From the NCBI RefSeq assembly GCF_021044795.1, contig NZ_JAJNOP010000043.1: 15,202 nt of DNA. The stretch is one strand, 5' to 3'. The stretch is from Acidaminococcus hominis (GTDB lineage: Bacteria > Bacillota > Negativicutes > Acidaminococcales > Acidaminococcaceae). A model generated the notes under the pieces. It was not told where the DNA came from, searched no databases, and saw nothing but the letters and a program-made list of their open reading frames with translations. Position 1 is the first letter of the stretch; each line of letters begins with the position of its first letter. The position numbers were made by a program, and so were the translations under genes. This document shows, in pieces, positions 6,912 through 15,174 of this stretch.

Positions 6912-9900
6912 GTCGCTCCCCGCATGGGGAGCGTGGATTGAAATACGTAACCCTTCACCGATTCTTTGGATAAAAGAGGTCGCTCCCCGCATGGGGAGCG
7001 TGGATTGAAATTACCGTAAGGGGGTGCAAAATGGTAGAATTTTGGGTCGCTCCCCGCATGGGGAGCGTGGATTGAAATTGCCCGTTGCTGCTGCACCGGG
7101 TCGTCAATCTGAGTCGCTCCCCGCATGGGGAGCGTGGATTGAAATCCGGTCTACCCTCCGCATATATCCCTCAAAAAGGGTCGCTCCCCGCATGGGGAGC
7201 GTGGATTGAAATCGCCCGATTTCTGCCAGCTCGTAGTTGTCTTTAGTCGCTCCCCGCATGGGGAGCGTGGATTGAAATATGATTTCCCGCGCCCGGTATT
7301 CGCTGCAATCCAAGTCGCTCCCCGCATGGGGAGCGTGGATTGAAATGGCGCTGGCACCCCAGGCCATAATACGCTGGATTGTCGCTCCCCGCATGGGGAG
7401 CGTGGATTGAAATATAATAAATGCCAGCACGTAGTACGGTGGCATAGTCGCTCCCCGCATGGGGAGCGTGGATTGAAATACACGGGTATTTACTTTGACG
7501 GGAATATCCGGGGTCGCTCCCCGCATGGGGAGCGTGGATTGAAATTATGGGTGACGTGTCTGTATCCTATAATCAGAATGTCGCTCCCCGCATGGGGAGC
7601 GTGGATTGAAATATTTTCTTCCTGTTTTAGCTGTTCCAGTTCTCCCGTCGCTCCCCGCATGGGGAGCGTGGATTGAAATGATAAAATGACGGACAGATTC
7701 AAAGAACCGTCACGTCGCTCCCCGCATGGGGAGCGTGGATTGAAATCATGTTTCTTTATCGTTTGGCATAGCTTTCAATTGTCGCTCCCCGCATGGGGAG
7801 CGTGGATTGAAATGACTTCGCCCCGCAAGGCTTCAAGGCCAGCTGTCCAAGTCGCTCCCCGCATGGGGAGCGTGGATTGAAATAGAGTCACAGCACCCTG
7901 CACGAAGCCTTTGTCAGTCGCTCCCCGCATGGGGAGCGTGGATTGAAATAATTCCAGAGTCATTTTCTGCCCCCCCCTATCTCAGTCGCTCCCCGCATGG
8001 GGAGCGTGGATTGAAATCATCAGTAAATTCGCTCATGTTTTCTCCTTTATGTCGCTCCCCGCATGGGGAGCGTGGATTGAAATCCCCAACGGCACCTGGG
8101 GTTTCCGCGCCGTCGTCGTCGCTCCCCGCATGGGGAGCGTGGATTGAAATCGTTGCCCATCCAGGATGTTAGCATCATCCCACAGTCGCTCCCCGCATGG
8201 GGAGCGTGGATTGAAATCATTCCTTGCCGCGGCCCTCGTTTTCTGATTGCGTCGCTCCCCGCATGGGGAGCGTGGATTGAAATCTTGTGTCCCGCACCAA
8301 AAAATAGCGGGTGTCCAGTCGCTCCCCGCATGGGGAGCGTGGATTGAAATATCGTCTCCCACTATCCTGTTGAAAAATCCAATAAGTCGCTCCCCGCATG
8401 GGGAGCGTGGATTGAAATTGCATATGCAGGGGCACCTGCAATGACAATCCCGTCGCTCCCCGCATGGGGAGCGTGGATTGAAATTTCTTGCTCTTCATTG
8501 TCTTCTGGATCCATGGCAGTCGCTCCCCGCATGGGGAGCGTGGATTGAAATCCCTCTTTTGGCACCAGGCGGAACAACGGAACCGTCGCTCCCCGCATGG
8601 GGAGCGTGGATTGAAATCATGGGAGTGTCTGATATACGTTTCCGGTTAAGTCGCTCCCCGCATGGGGAGCGTGGATTGAAATTGTATCAGGGTGGTAGAA
8701 GCCGGGGAAAATTCAGGTCGCTCCCCGCATGGGGAGCGTGGATTGAAATTCTGGTGGTCAGCGCTTTAATTTCCCATTCCAGTCGCTCCCCGCATGGGGA
8801 GCGTGGATTGAAATTGTAGCGCTGATTTCGCTGTTTGACCGGGTCCCCGTCGCTCCCCGCATGGGGAGCGTGGATTGAAATATCACTACGTGGTTCGGAT
8901 GCAGCTTAGCCACAGTCGCTCCCCGCATGGGGAGCGTGGATTGAAATATCAACTACAAGACGGTAGTGGTGGCAGATGACAGTCGCTCCCCGCATGGGGA
9001 GCGTGGATTGAAATATGTGGCCTAACCGATACGAGGTTTTTACATAATTGTCGCTCCCCGCATGGGGAGCGTGGATTGAAATCTCCTGTTAAATTTGTAT
9101 TTAATATTTTAGCATCAGTCGCTCCCCGCATGGGGAGCGTGGATTGAAATCCATTTTTATTTTTTCCCTTGTACATTCTCCAGGTCGCTCCCCGCATGGG
9201 GAGCGTGGATTGAAATCATTGTTGTGGGACCCCAGTACTTAGCGACCGGGGTCGCTCCCCGCATGGGGAGCGTGGATTGAAATATCCAAAAGCCAGGATG
9301 TCTATGTGTGTCCATGGGTCGCTCCCCGCATGGGGAGCGTGGATTGAAATTAAAAGAGTCGCAAAGACTTGCTAAATAGCCACAGTCGCTCCCCGCATGG
9401 GGAGCGTGGATTGAAATAAGTTGTCCATGATTAACCCAATAAAGGCCATACGTCGCTCCCCGCATGGGGAGCGTGGATTGAAATACCAATTTTAATAAAA
9501 AAAAAATAAAAAAAAAAAGGTCGCTCCCCGCATGGGGAGCGTGGATTGAAATTGCCGCCGGTTTCCAGGCCGCGAATACAGCCGGTCGCTCCCCGCATGG
9601 GGAGCGTGGATTGAAATTTATGGGTAATAATGATAAACCTGCTAAGGATGCGTCGCTCCCCGCATGGGGAGCGTGGATTGAAATCAGGAGCTTATGAAAA
9701 CCGGGACGACAGATAAAGTCGCTCCCCGCATGGGGAGCGTGGATTGAAATTTCCAAACTGGTGGCGATCGCGGGCGATGTGGGGTCGCTCCCCGCATGGG
9801 GAGCGTGGATTGAAATCGGCGAAATCCGGGCCGATTTACGGAAACCGTGGGGTCGCTCCCCGCATGGGGAGCGTGGATTGAAATTGCGCGGCGATCGCGA

Positions 9901-12900
9901 AAAAATGAACCAGCTGGGGTCGCTCCCCGCATGGGGAGCGTGGATTGAAATCACCTTGCCCAGGCTATTGACCGTATCTTTGATTGGTCGCTCCCCGCAT
10001 GGGGAGCGTGGATTGAAATTTGTCAAAGTAAGTCCCGTGTGGTGCATATTCAGGTCGCTCCCCGCATGGGGAGCGTGGATTGAAATACCGAAATGTCTAT
10101 CAACAAAAATATTTTTCGCTGTCGCTCCCCGCATGGGGAGCGTGGATTGAAATACCTTGCTTGTACATTATTTTTCCACCCCCTGTTGTCGCTCCCCGCA
10201 TGGGGAGCGTGGATTGAAATGTTCCTGTTGCGGTGGATCCACCCCTTATGCAAAGTCGCTCCCCGCATGGGGAGCGTGGATTGAAATCAGTCAACCCACG
10301 CATTTTCAGCAAGATCAGCCGGTCGCTCCCCGCATGGGGAGCGTGGATTGAAATCACAATTGCTTTCATTCCATAAAATTCTCTAATGTCGCTCCCCGCA
10401 TGGGGAGCGTGGATTGAAATCGCAAACGTCTTGCAACGCTTGTAGTCTCCATACGGTCGCTCCCCGCATGGGGAGCGTGGATTGAAATTTGACATCTGCG
10501 CTGAATAATGAAACGTCCAGGTCGCTCCCCGCATGGGGAGCGTGGATTGAAATAAAAAGACGGCAGAAATTGCCGGAAACAACCTAAGGTCGCTCCCCGC
10601 ATGGGGAGCGTGGATTGAAATCATCAGAATACCGATACAAGCCACGGTCAACCGTCGCTCCCCGCATGGGGAGCGTGGATTGAAATATAATTACTGGGTA
10701 TCCCCGTGGCTCTTTAATGAGTCGCTCCCCGCATGGGGAGCGTGGATTGAAATCACCGCTGACCCGACCGCTACCAACTCTGGCGTGTCGCTCCCCGCAT
10801 GGGGAGCGTGGATTGAAATATGGGAATCATGGATGAATTTACCCATAAGAGCAGTCGCTCCCCGCATGGGGAGCGTGGATTGAAATACCAGCAATTGCAT
10901 AAAATGTTACATTATTTGTAGTCGCTCCCCGCATGGGGAGCGTGGATTGAAATATAGACGACATAGAATAAGTTTATCGTCTGCAATGTCGCTCCCCGCA
11001 TGGGGAGCGTGGATTGAAATCGGCCTTAACCGTCGTTGCCGTCAAGTTGGCAATGTCGCTCCCCGCATGGGGAGCGTGGATTGAAATTATAGCGGTTGTA
11101 CGCATAGAGGTTCTGTACGGGGTCGCTCCCCGCATGGGGAGCGTGGATTGAAATCTCAAAGGAATACATTTCACAAGACTGGGCCAAAAGTCGCTCCCCG
11201 CATGGGGAGCGTGGATTGAAATTCAACGGTAAATTTTCCCTTTTGTATGTATTTCGGTCGCTCCCCGCATGGGGAGCGTGGATTGAAATATCGTTTTGCC
11301 GGTTGTAAAAAACTTCGTAATAGGGTCGCTCCCCGCATGGGGAGCGTGGATTGAAATATGAAATTGTTTTCTGGAACGATAATATCAAGTGTCGCTCCCC
11401 GCATGGGGAGCGTGGATTGAAATCTGAATATGATAAAAAGGATGTTAGGAAACCAGGTCGCTCCCCGCATGGGGAGCGTGGATTGAAATCACCCTAGAGG
11501 GGATTTTATAACCCGTGTCTGTGTCGCTCCCCGCATGGGGAGCGTGGATTGAAATTTAAATGTAACGTTTTTATCACTCATATTATGAAGTCGCTCCCCG
11601 CATGGGGAGCGTGGATTGAAATATTACACCCCTCATTTTTATGCAAAACGCCGCATGTCGCTCCCCGCATGGGGAGCGTGGATTGAAATTCAATGAGTTA
11701 GCCAAAAAGTTAAACTCTACTGAAGTCGCTCCCCGCATGGGGAGCGTGGATTGAAATCTTACGAGTTCTGGTATGACCATTGAATCTTATAGTCGCTCCC
11801 CGCATGGGGAGCGTGGATTGAAATATAGCGATGTTACTATTACCACCTCTGAAATAAGTCGCTCCCCGCATGGGGAGCGTGGATTGAAATTCTTAATAAA
11901 GATAGCATTAGCATCAGCTCTATCGTCGCTCCCCGCATGGGGAGCGTGGATTGAAATTTAATGGCCCTGTCTGGTGCTTCACCCGTTAAAGGTCGCTCCC
12001 CGCATGGGGAGCGTGGATTGAAATACTTTTGGTAGTCACATGGGTATACATTAGCCAGTCGCTCCCCGCATGGGGAGCGTGGATTGAAATTAGTTTTCCC
12101 ATCATATGATAAAAGGTACAATTTGTCGCTCCCCGCATGGGGAGCGTGGATTGAAATTTTTTGTACTACCCTCATAACCACTCTGTTCATAGGTCGCTCC
12201 CCGCATGGGGAGCGTGGATTGAAATATTATCATTATTCCCCCTCTCGTTGTTTCCATTAGTCGCTCCCCGCATGGGGAGCGTGGATTGAAATACCAATTT
12301 TAATAAAAAAAAAATCAAGGGAGAGAAGTCGCTCCCCGCATGGGGAGCGTGGATTGAAATAGATTCAAGCAACTTGTAATCCCATGTGGATTTCTGTCGC
12401 TCCCCGCATGGGGAGCGTGGATTGAAATCCGTAATACCATAGGGAAGGAAAATCCCCTGCAGTCGCTCCCCGCATGGGGAGCGTGGATTGAAATCATTGC
12501 GCCTTGCGTGGACAGCTGATCAATGAGTCGCTCCCCGCATGGGGAGCGTGGATTGAAATCAATGGGGAAGTGGTACAGCGGAAAAATGGCCCGTCGCTCC
12601 CCGCATGGGGAGCGTGGATTGAAATAATTTTAATCATCTGTTTCCACCCTTTCCCGCAAAGTCGCTCCCCGCATGGGGAGCGTGGATTGAAATTTTTGTG
12701 CATGGTGGAACAGGAATTGGCCACGGTTCCAAGTCGCTCCCCGCATGGGGAGCGTGGATTGAAATACAACACGCCTAGACGGTGGAAGTGGTTCTAGGTC
12801 GCTCCCCGCATGGGGAGCGTGGATTGAAATTTCTCTGGCATGTGCCCGCCCTGGAAAACCTTGAGTCGCTCCCCGCATGGGGAGCGTGGATTGAAATTTA

Positions 12901-13298
12901 CCGTCCGCGTAATGCTTCCAGTTTTTTACCGTGTCGCTCCCCGCATGGGGAGCGTGGATTGAAATAATAAGATACGAACGTTTAAGGTAATTTCAATTTG
13001 TCGCTCCCCGCATGGGGAGCGTGGATTGAAATCCTACATGGACACCCCACCTGCCCCAATGAATCTGTCGCTCCCCGCATGGGGAGCGTGGATTGAAATA
13101 CAAAAAGAGATACCGTATTGGCATCTGACGAACGTCGCTCCCCGCATGGGGAGCGTGGATTGAAATCAGCCGTAGATGCCCTCATTCCAGCCTATCTTGT
13201 CGCTCCCCGCATGGGGAGCGTGGATTGAAATTACTTCCTTCAGACTTTTCTGCGGACGTTTGATTGTCGCTCCCCGCATGGGGAGCGTGGATTGAGAT
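6912..13298 (+). CRISPR. type I-C CRISPR array, 96 repeats of 33 bp (95 identical)
   Basis: Repeat starts were followed one by one from 6912 to 13266; the step is 65-72 bp (mean about 66.9). The repeat begins GTCGCTCCCCGCATGG and ends GTGGATTGAAAT. Repeat positions 3-10 (CGCTCCCC) pair with 15-22 (GGGGAGCG) around the loop GCAT, and the remaining 11 nt (TGGATTGAAAT) match the length of the 5' handle left by Cas5c in characterised I-C systems. Repeats 1-95 look identical. Repeat 96 (13266-13298) has one change, GAAAT to GAGAT. Together with the degenerate repeat 97 this gives 96 spacers. Most are 33-35 nt; the longest are spacer 87 (12694-12732, 39 nt) and spacer 14 (7814-7850, 37 nt), and several are 32 nt. 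Spacers nearest 6912 should be the newest. Transcription is on the + strand. Long open frames across the array on both strands are artefacts of the repeat. Confidence 0.98.
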
Positions 13299-13333
13299 AA
13301 GCTCGGCCATGATATTATAGGTTTCATAGGCCT

Positions 13334-13366
13334 ATCGCTCCTCGCACGGGGAGCGTGTAAATGCTA
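13334..13366 (+). repeat. degenerate terminal CRISPR repeat (repeat 97)
   Basis: Thirty-five bases after repeat 96, the sequence ATCGCTCCTCGCACGGGG and the following GAGCGTG match the repeat up to position 24, with changes at repeat positions 1 (G to A), 9 (C to T) and 14 (T to C). From position 25 on the handle sequence is lost. The change at position 9 still allows a T-G pair, so the hairpin survives. Decay at this end marks the leader-distal terminus. The last spacer (13299-13333) is therefore bounded by this repeat. Confidence 0.88.
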
Positions 13367-13513
13367 CATAAATAGGTCAAAAAGTGGTTTTATAACAATG
13401 TACATGCTATTGAAATCGAGGATACTATTGCATGAGATGGTATTATGCAATATGTATTGGATTACGGAAAAAGCTTTGATGTCAAATCACTTGACGACTT
13501 ACTCTAACTGAAG
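13367..13513. other. intergenic stretch between array end and istA remnant
   Basis: These 147 bp are AT-rich and contain no gene I can support. TTGAAAT occurs at 13410-13416 and resembles a repeat's 3' end, but no hairpin precedes it at the right distance, so I treat it as chance. A short + strand frame starting ATG at 13446 leads to a stop just before the istA remnant. One IS21-type end would be expected somewhere in this area, but I cannot recognise iterons here. Confidence 0.5.
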
Positions 13514-13993
13514 ATGATCGATGACGTGGTTGACACTAAATCAATTTTTAGCGAACTGGCAAGAGAATTAAAAAAGAATAGACGAATTGTTAAACGTTGG
13601 TATGAACAGAGTGAACCCAGTAAAGAAGGAAACCACCCTTCCTAATTTGATAGATATAAGCCCATTGTCAAAGATATGCTCGCAGCAAAGGATACTTCAC
13701 AGAGATTCTACTATAAACGAGTCTAGTGGCAGTACATTAAGGATGACCATGGGCTAAATGGGGCACAGTCAACTTTCCGGGCCTACATTTCTTCCATTCC
13801 TGAATTTAAGGATTACTTTTCTCAAAACAAGCGAACGTTGAGCTAGACAAATACGGTTCGTTATGAAACAGTTCCTGGAGAGCAGGTCCAACTGGATTGG
13901 AAAGAAAAGATTCCTTACCTTTGCAAAGATGGAACTAAGTTATTAGTGAATGTTTTGGTGTTGACGCTGGGCTATTCCTGTATATTTCGGCTC
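13514..13993 (+). pseudogene. istA: IS21-family IstA transposase remnant, three in-frame stops, 3' truncated
   Basis: IstA is the DDE transposase of IS21 elements. Reading from ATG 13514 gives MIDDVVDTKSIFSELARELK, then RRIVKRWYEQ (helix-turn-helix region), and later the strong IstA signature TVRYETVPGEQVQLDWKEKI...LLVNVLVLTLGYS, in which the Asp of QLDWKE is the first catalytic acidic residue. The frame is kept throughout but is broken by TAA at 13643-13645, TAG at 13724-13726 and TAG at 13844-13846. Similarity stops near 13993, well short of the remaining catalytic residues. A full IstA is roughly 400-500 residues, so only about the first third is left. No istB follows. The element is dead. 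It lies directly behind the array, a common resting place for old insertion sequences. Confidence 0.8.
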
Positions 13994-14005
13994 TCGGGAA
14001 GCATG

Positions 14006-14073
14006 AGTCCGGACAACTGGGAATCACCAGTCCGGAATATTGGAAATCACTTTCCGGCGTTTCGAAAATGATT
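14006..14073 (+). repeat. three direct iterons, IS21-type left end
   Basis: Three copies of a roughly 22-23 bp unit start at 14006, 14029 and 14051. Each opens with (A/T)(G/T)TCCGG and has a GAAATCAC-like second half (GGGAATCAC, GGAAATCAC, GAAAATGATT). IS21-family elements carry multiple repeated transposase-binding sites at their ends, and CCGG/GAAATCA repeats of this kind are familiar near istA genes. They point rightward, toward the inverted copies at 14319-14409. Confidence 0.6.
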
Positions 14074-14318
14074 TAAAAATAAGATAGGCGGTTCTGATTG
14101 CAGATTGAAACCTTGATAGGGTTCGGATTTATTTCGAAAATTCTGAGAATTACACAGCCGCTTAACCAGAATTGACCCAGGCTTAACATTTCCCGTCAAG
14201 GATGCCAGCATAACGCTTGTCCTTGGCGGGAAATGTCAAGTCTGGAAGAATCCGGCAAGAGGGGTGTGCTTCCAAGTTGAATTATGCACAGCAGCGCAGC
14301 ACTGTAATAGGCCTGATT
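14074..14318. other. core between inward-facing IS21-type ends, no gene
   Basis: The 245-bp core has no coding frame I can support. Its main feature is a long imperfect palindrome at 14177-14245 (listed separately). GCTTAAC occurs twice, at 14160-14166 and 14181-14187. The arrangement (iterons, non-coding core, inverted iterons) looks like a non-autonomous derivative of an IS21-type element about 0.4 kb long. Confidence 0.4.
14177..14245. repeat. long imperfect hairpin
   Basis: The arm at 14186-14202 (ACATTTCCCGTCAAGGA) pairs with 14220-14236 (TCCTTGGCGGGAAATGT) with a single T/G mismatch and a 17-nt loop. CTT (14182-14184) with AAG (14238-14240) and CCAG (14177-14180) with CTGG (14242-14245) extend it to 25-nt arms. 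No T-run follows, so it does not look like an intrinsic terminator. Its role is unknown. It lies centrally in the presumed non-autonomous IS21-type unit. Confidence 0.7.
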
Positions 14319-14409
14319 AAGTGATTTCCATTCGACCGGAATCTATTTTCCGAATTTCTGGATTCATGATTTTCAACCACCGGATTGGTGCTGTATTTTG
14401 ACCCGGAAT
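14319..14409 (-). repeat. four iterons in inverted orientation, IS21-type right end
   Basis: Four units end at 14342, 14364, 14386 and 14409, so the period is 22-23 bp. Each ends in CCGGAAT, CTGGATT, CCGGATT or CCGGAAT and has a GATTTCC- or ATTTTC-like first half. The copy nearest the core (14319-14342) is the closest match to the left copies: GTGATTTCC at 14321-14329 is the exact reverse complement of GGAAATCAC at 14042-14050. TGA at 14004 and TCA at 14412-14414 could be the outer TG...CA tips of the unit. Confidence 0.6.
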
Positions 14410-14414
14410 ATTCA

Positions 14415-14634
14415 ACCTTCACGGTTTCTATGTTGAAGATGCCAAAATGCATATTTGTGTAGCGGGCCAGGTCATGTTTCTAATATTCGCCTGCAAGTAC
14501 TAGGGCAAAACAGCGACCATTCGGGGTTCCTAGATTGTCAGCTGAATTATTGCAGATGAATAGAATTACAGCATTTGTATTGGGATGAAGGATTTACTGA
14601 GAAAACACTGACGCATAGAAACACTACTACATTC
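14415..14634. other. non-coding stretch, nothing recognised
   Basis: I see no gene, RNA or clear repeat in these 220 bp. Short frames exist on both strands, but none has a start with a ribosome-binding site or a recognisable family motif. It may be decayed sequence from the same IS neighbourhood. Confidence 0.4.
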
Positions 14635-14663
14635 TTGATAAAAAATTACATCCATGATACAAT
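14635..14663 (+). promoter_or_regulatory. strong sigma-A promoter of the HxS peptide gene
   Basis: TTGATA (14635-14640) and TACAAT (14658-14663) are separated by exactly 17 nt. Each differs from consensus at one or two positions. Transcription would start near 14670, giving a leader RNA of about 20 nt with the ribosome-binding site GAGGGG at 14681-14686. The quality of this promoter contrasts with the decayed sequence on its left and argues that the gene is live. Confidence 0.75.
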
Positions 14664-14692
14664 ACAAAAAATGATAAAAAGAGGGGAATATA

Positions 14693-14998
14693 TTGAATTT
14701 TAAAAAGAAGGTAAGTGCGTTTTTTATTTCTGTGGGGATTTTTTTTGGTTTTGTTACTTTGACTGATTTAAATGTTAACAAGTTTGAACTGAATATTCCT
14801 GATGAATCCGGCATTATTTTAACACAAAGCATGGGAAAACAGATAATAAATGAAAGATTGTTATTAAATGATAAAAGTGTAGAAGAAAATTCGCTTTTGG
14901 CTTACCATTATTCCCATTACTCCCACTACTCCCATTCCTCCCACTACTCCCATTCCTCCCACTACTCCCATTCTTCTCATTATTCCTCTTATTATTGA
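14693..14998 (+). CDS. HxsA-like His-Xaa-Ser repeat peptide precursor (putative RiPP)
   Basis: This is a 101-residue protein. The start is TTG at 14693, 6 nt after GAGGGG. Residues 1-6 (MNFKKK) are basic, and residues 7-23 (VSAFFISVGIFFGFVTL) are hydrophobic, forming a signal peptide or membrane anchor. A 48-residue linker (about 24-71) follows. From His72 to Ser98 there are nine tandem His-Xaa-Ser triplets with Tyr or Ser in the middle (mostly alternating HYS and HSS), and the protein ends SYY. This is the layout of HxsA-type proteins of the His-Xaa-Ser system, whose genes normally sit beside two radical-SAM enzymes (HxsB, HxsC) and HxsD; modification of the repeats is assumed for that family. 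No such partner is in the window. It has its own promoter and terminator. Alternatives are a metal-binding secreted peptide or an orphan, as His-rich tails bind Zn, Cu or Ni. The repeat call is certain; the function is inferred. Confidence 0.75.
   Translation: MNFKKKVSAFFISVGIFFGFVTLTDLNVNKFELNIPDESGIILTQSMGKQIINERLLLNDKSVEENSLLAYHYSHYSHYSHSSHYSHSSHYSHSSHYSSYY
14906..14986 (+). repeat. 9-bp tandem coding repeat (HxS triplets), 18-bp higher order
   Basis: Nine consecutive 9-bp units encode HYS or HSS. From the third unit on, the units alternate and form an almost exact 18-bp repeat (CACTACTCC CATTCCTCC). The near-identity of codons suggests growth by slippage or unequal exchange. The number of triplets is therefore likely to vary between strains. 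The last histidine unit is followed by TCTTATTAT and the stop. Confidence 0.85.
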
Positions 14999-15045
14999 TA
15001 TTATTTTAAATTGTGGATATTAATCTTTCATTACTTGGTAATTGA

Positions 15046-15079
15046 AATAGGCAAGCTAATTCGTTTTAGCTTGCCTATT
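15046..15079 (+). terminator. intrinsic terminator after the HxS peptide gene
   Basis: AATAGGCAAGCTAA (15046-15059) pairs perfectly over 14 bp with 15066-15079 around the 6-nt loop TTCGTT. The downstream tail is a modest T-rich run (TATTATTT, overlapping the end of the stem). It lies 48 bp after the peptide stop, so that gene is probably monocistronic. On the minus strand only a short T-run follows, so leftward termination would be weaker. Confidence 0.75.
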
Positions 15080-15150
15080 ATTTGGCTCATCACGGAAAAT
15101 TGGGGGATACGAAATCTAAGACAGAATTTAAAAACTGAAAAAAGGTATTG
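15080..15150. other. short intergenic stretch between convergent terminators
   Basis: No gene is visible. It separates the rightward terminator of the peptide gene from a leftward terminator at 15151-15170. Confidence 0.4.
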
Positions 15151-15170
15151 AAAAAGAGCACGGGATGCTC
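15151..15170 (-). terminator. leftward intrinsic terminator
   Basis: On the minus strand GAGCA-TCCCG-TGCTC (15170-15156) forms a 5-bp stem with a 5-nt loop, immediately followed by TTTTT (15155-15151). The short stem makes it a modest terminator. It implies a gene entering from the right edge on the minus strand. Confidence 0.45.
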
Positions 15171-15174
15171 CATT

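Noticed and set aside
8084..8101. CCCCA...TGGGG mini-hairpin in spacer 18 that might compete with the repeat stem
   Set aside because: A five-base match in a GC-rich spacer is expected by chance among 96 spacers.
9157..10134. 325-residue open frame on the minus strand through the array, and many similar frames on both strands
   Set aside because: They are translations of the repeat (ISIHAPHAGSD, FQSTLPMRGAT, FNPRSPCGER on minus; SLPAWGAWIEI, RSPHGERGLK on plus) joined by spacers. The repeat has no stop in any minus frame. This is a well-known source of false proteins.
7012..12159. Several spacers contain a Shine-Dalgarno and start codon (spacer 2 on +; spacers 16, 17 and 34 on minus; spacers 70 and 79 carry likely starts)
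   Set aside because: Six or so among 96 spacers is about what random sampling of gene-dense phage genomes would give, so I do not claim a bias toward gene starts.
13401..13433. A possible 98th repeat marked by TTGAAAT at 13410-13416
   Set aside because: The position is near one repeat period past repeat 97, but the hairpin part is absent and only seven AT-rich bases match.
14160..14282. Integron attC-like boxes: GCTTAAC (RYYYAAC) twice and GTTGAAT (GTTRRRY) at 14276-14282
   Set aside because: The outer boxes are not complementary in the way attC R sites are, the palindrome lies in the wrong place, and no integrase or cassette is present.
14566..14832. 88-residue minus-strand frame over the HxS peptide promoter and start
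   Set aside because: It is antisense to a well-supported promoter and gene, and has no recognisable motif or good ribosome-binding site.
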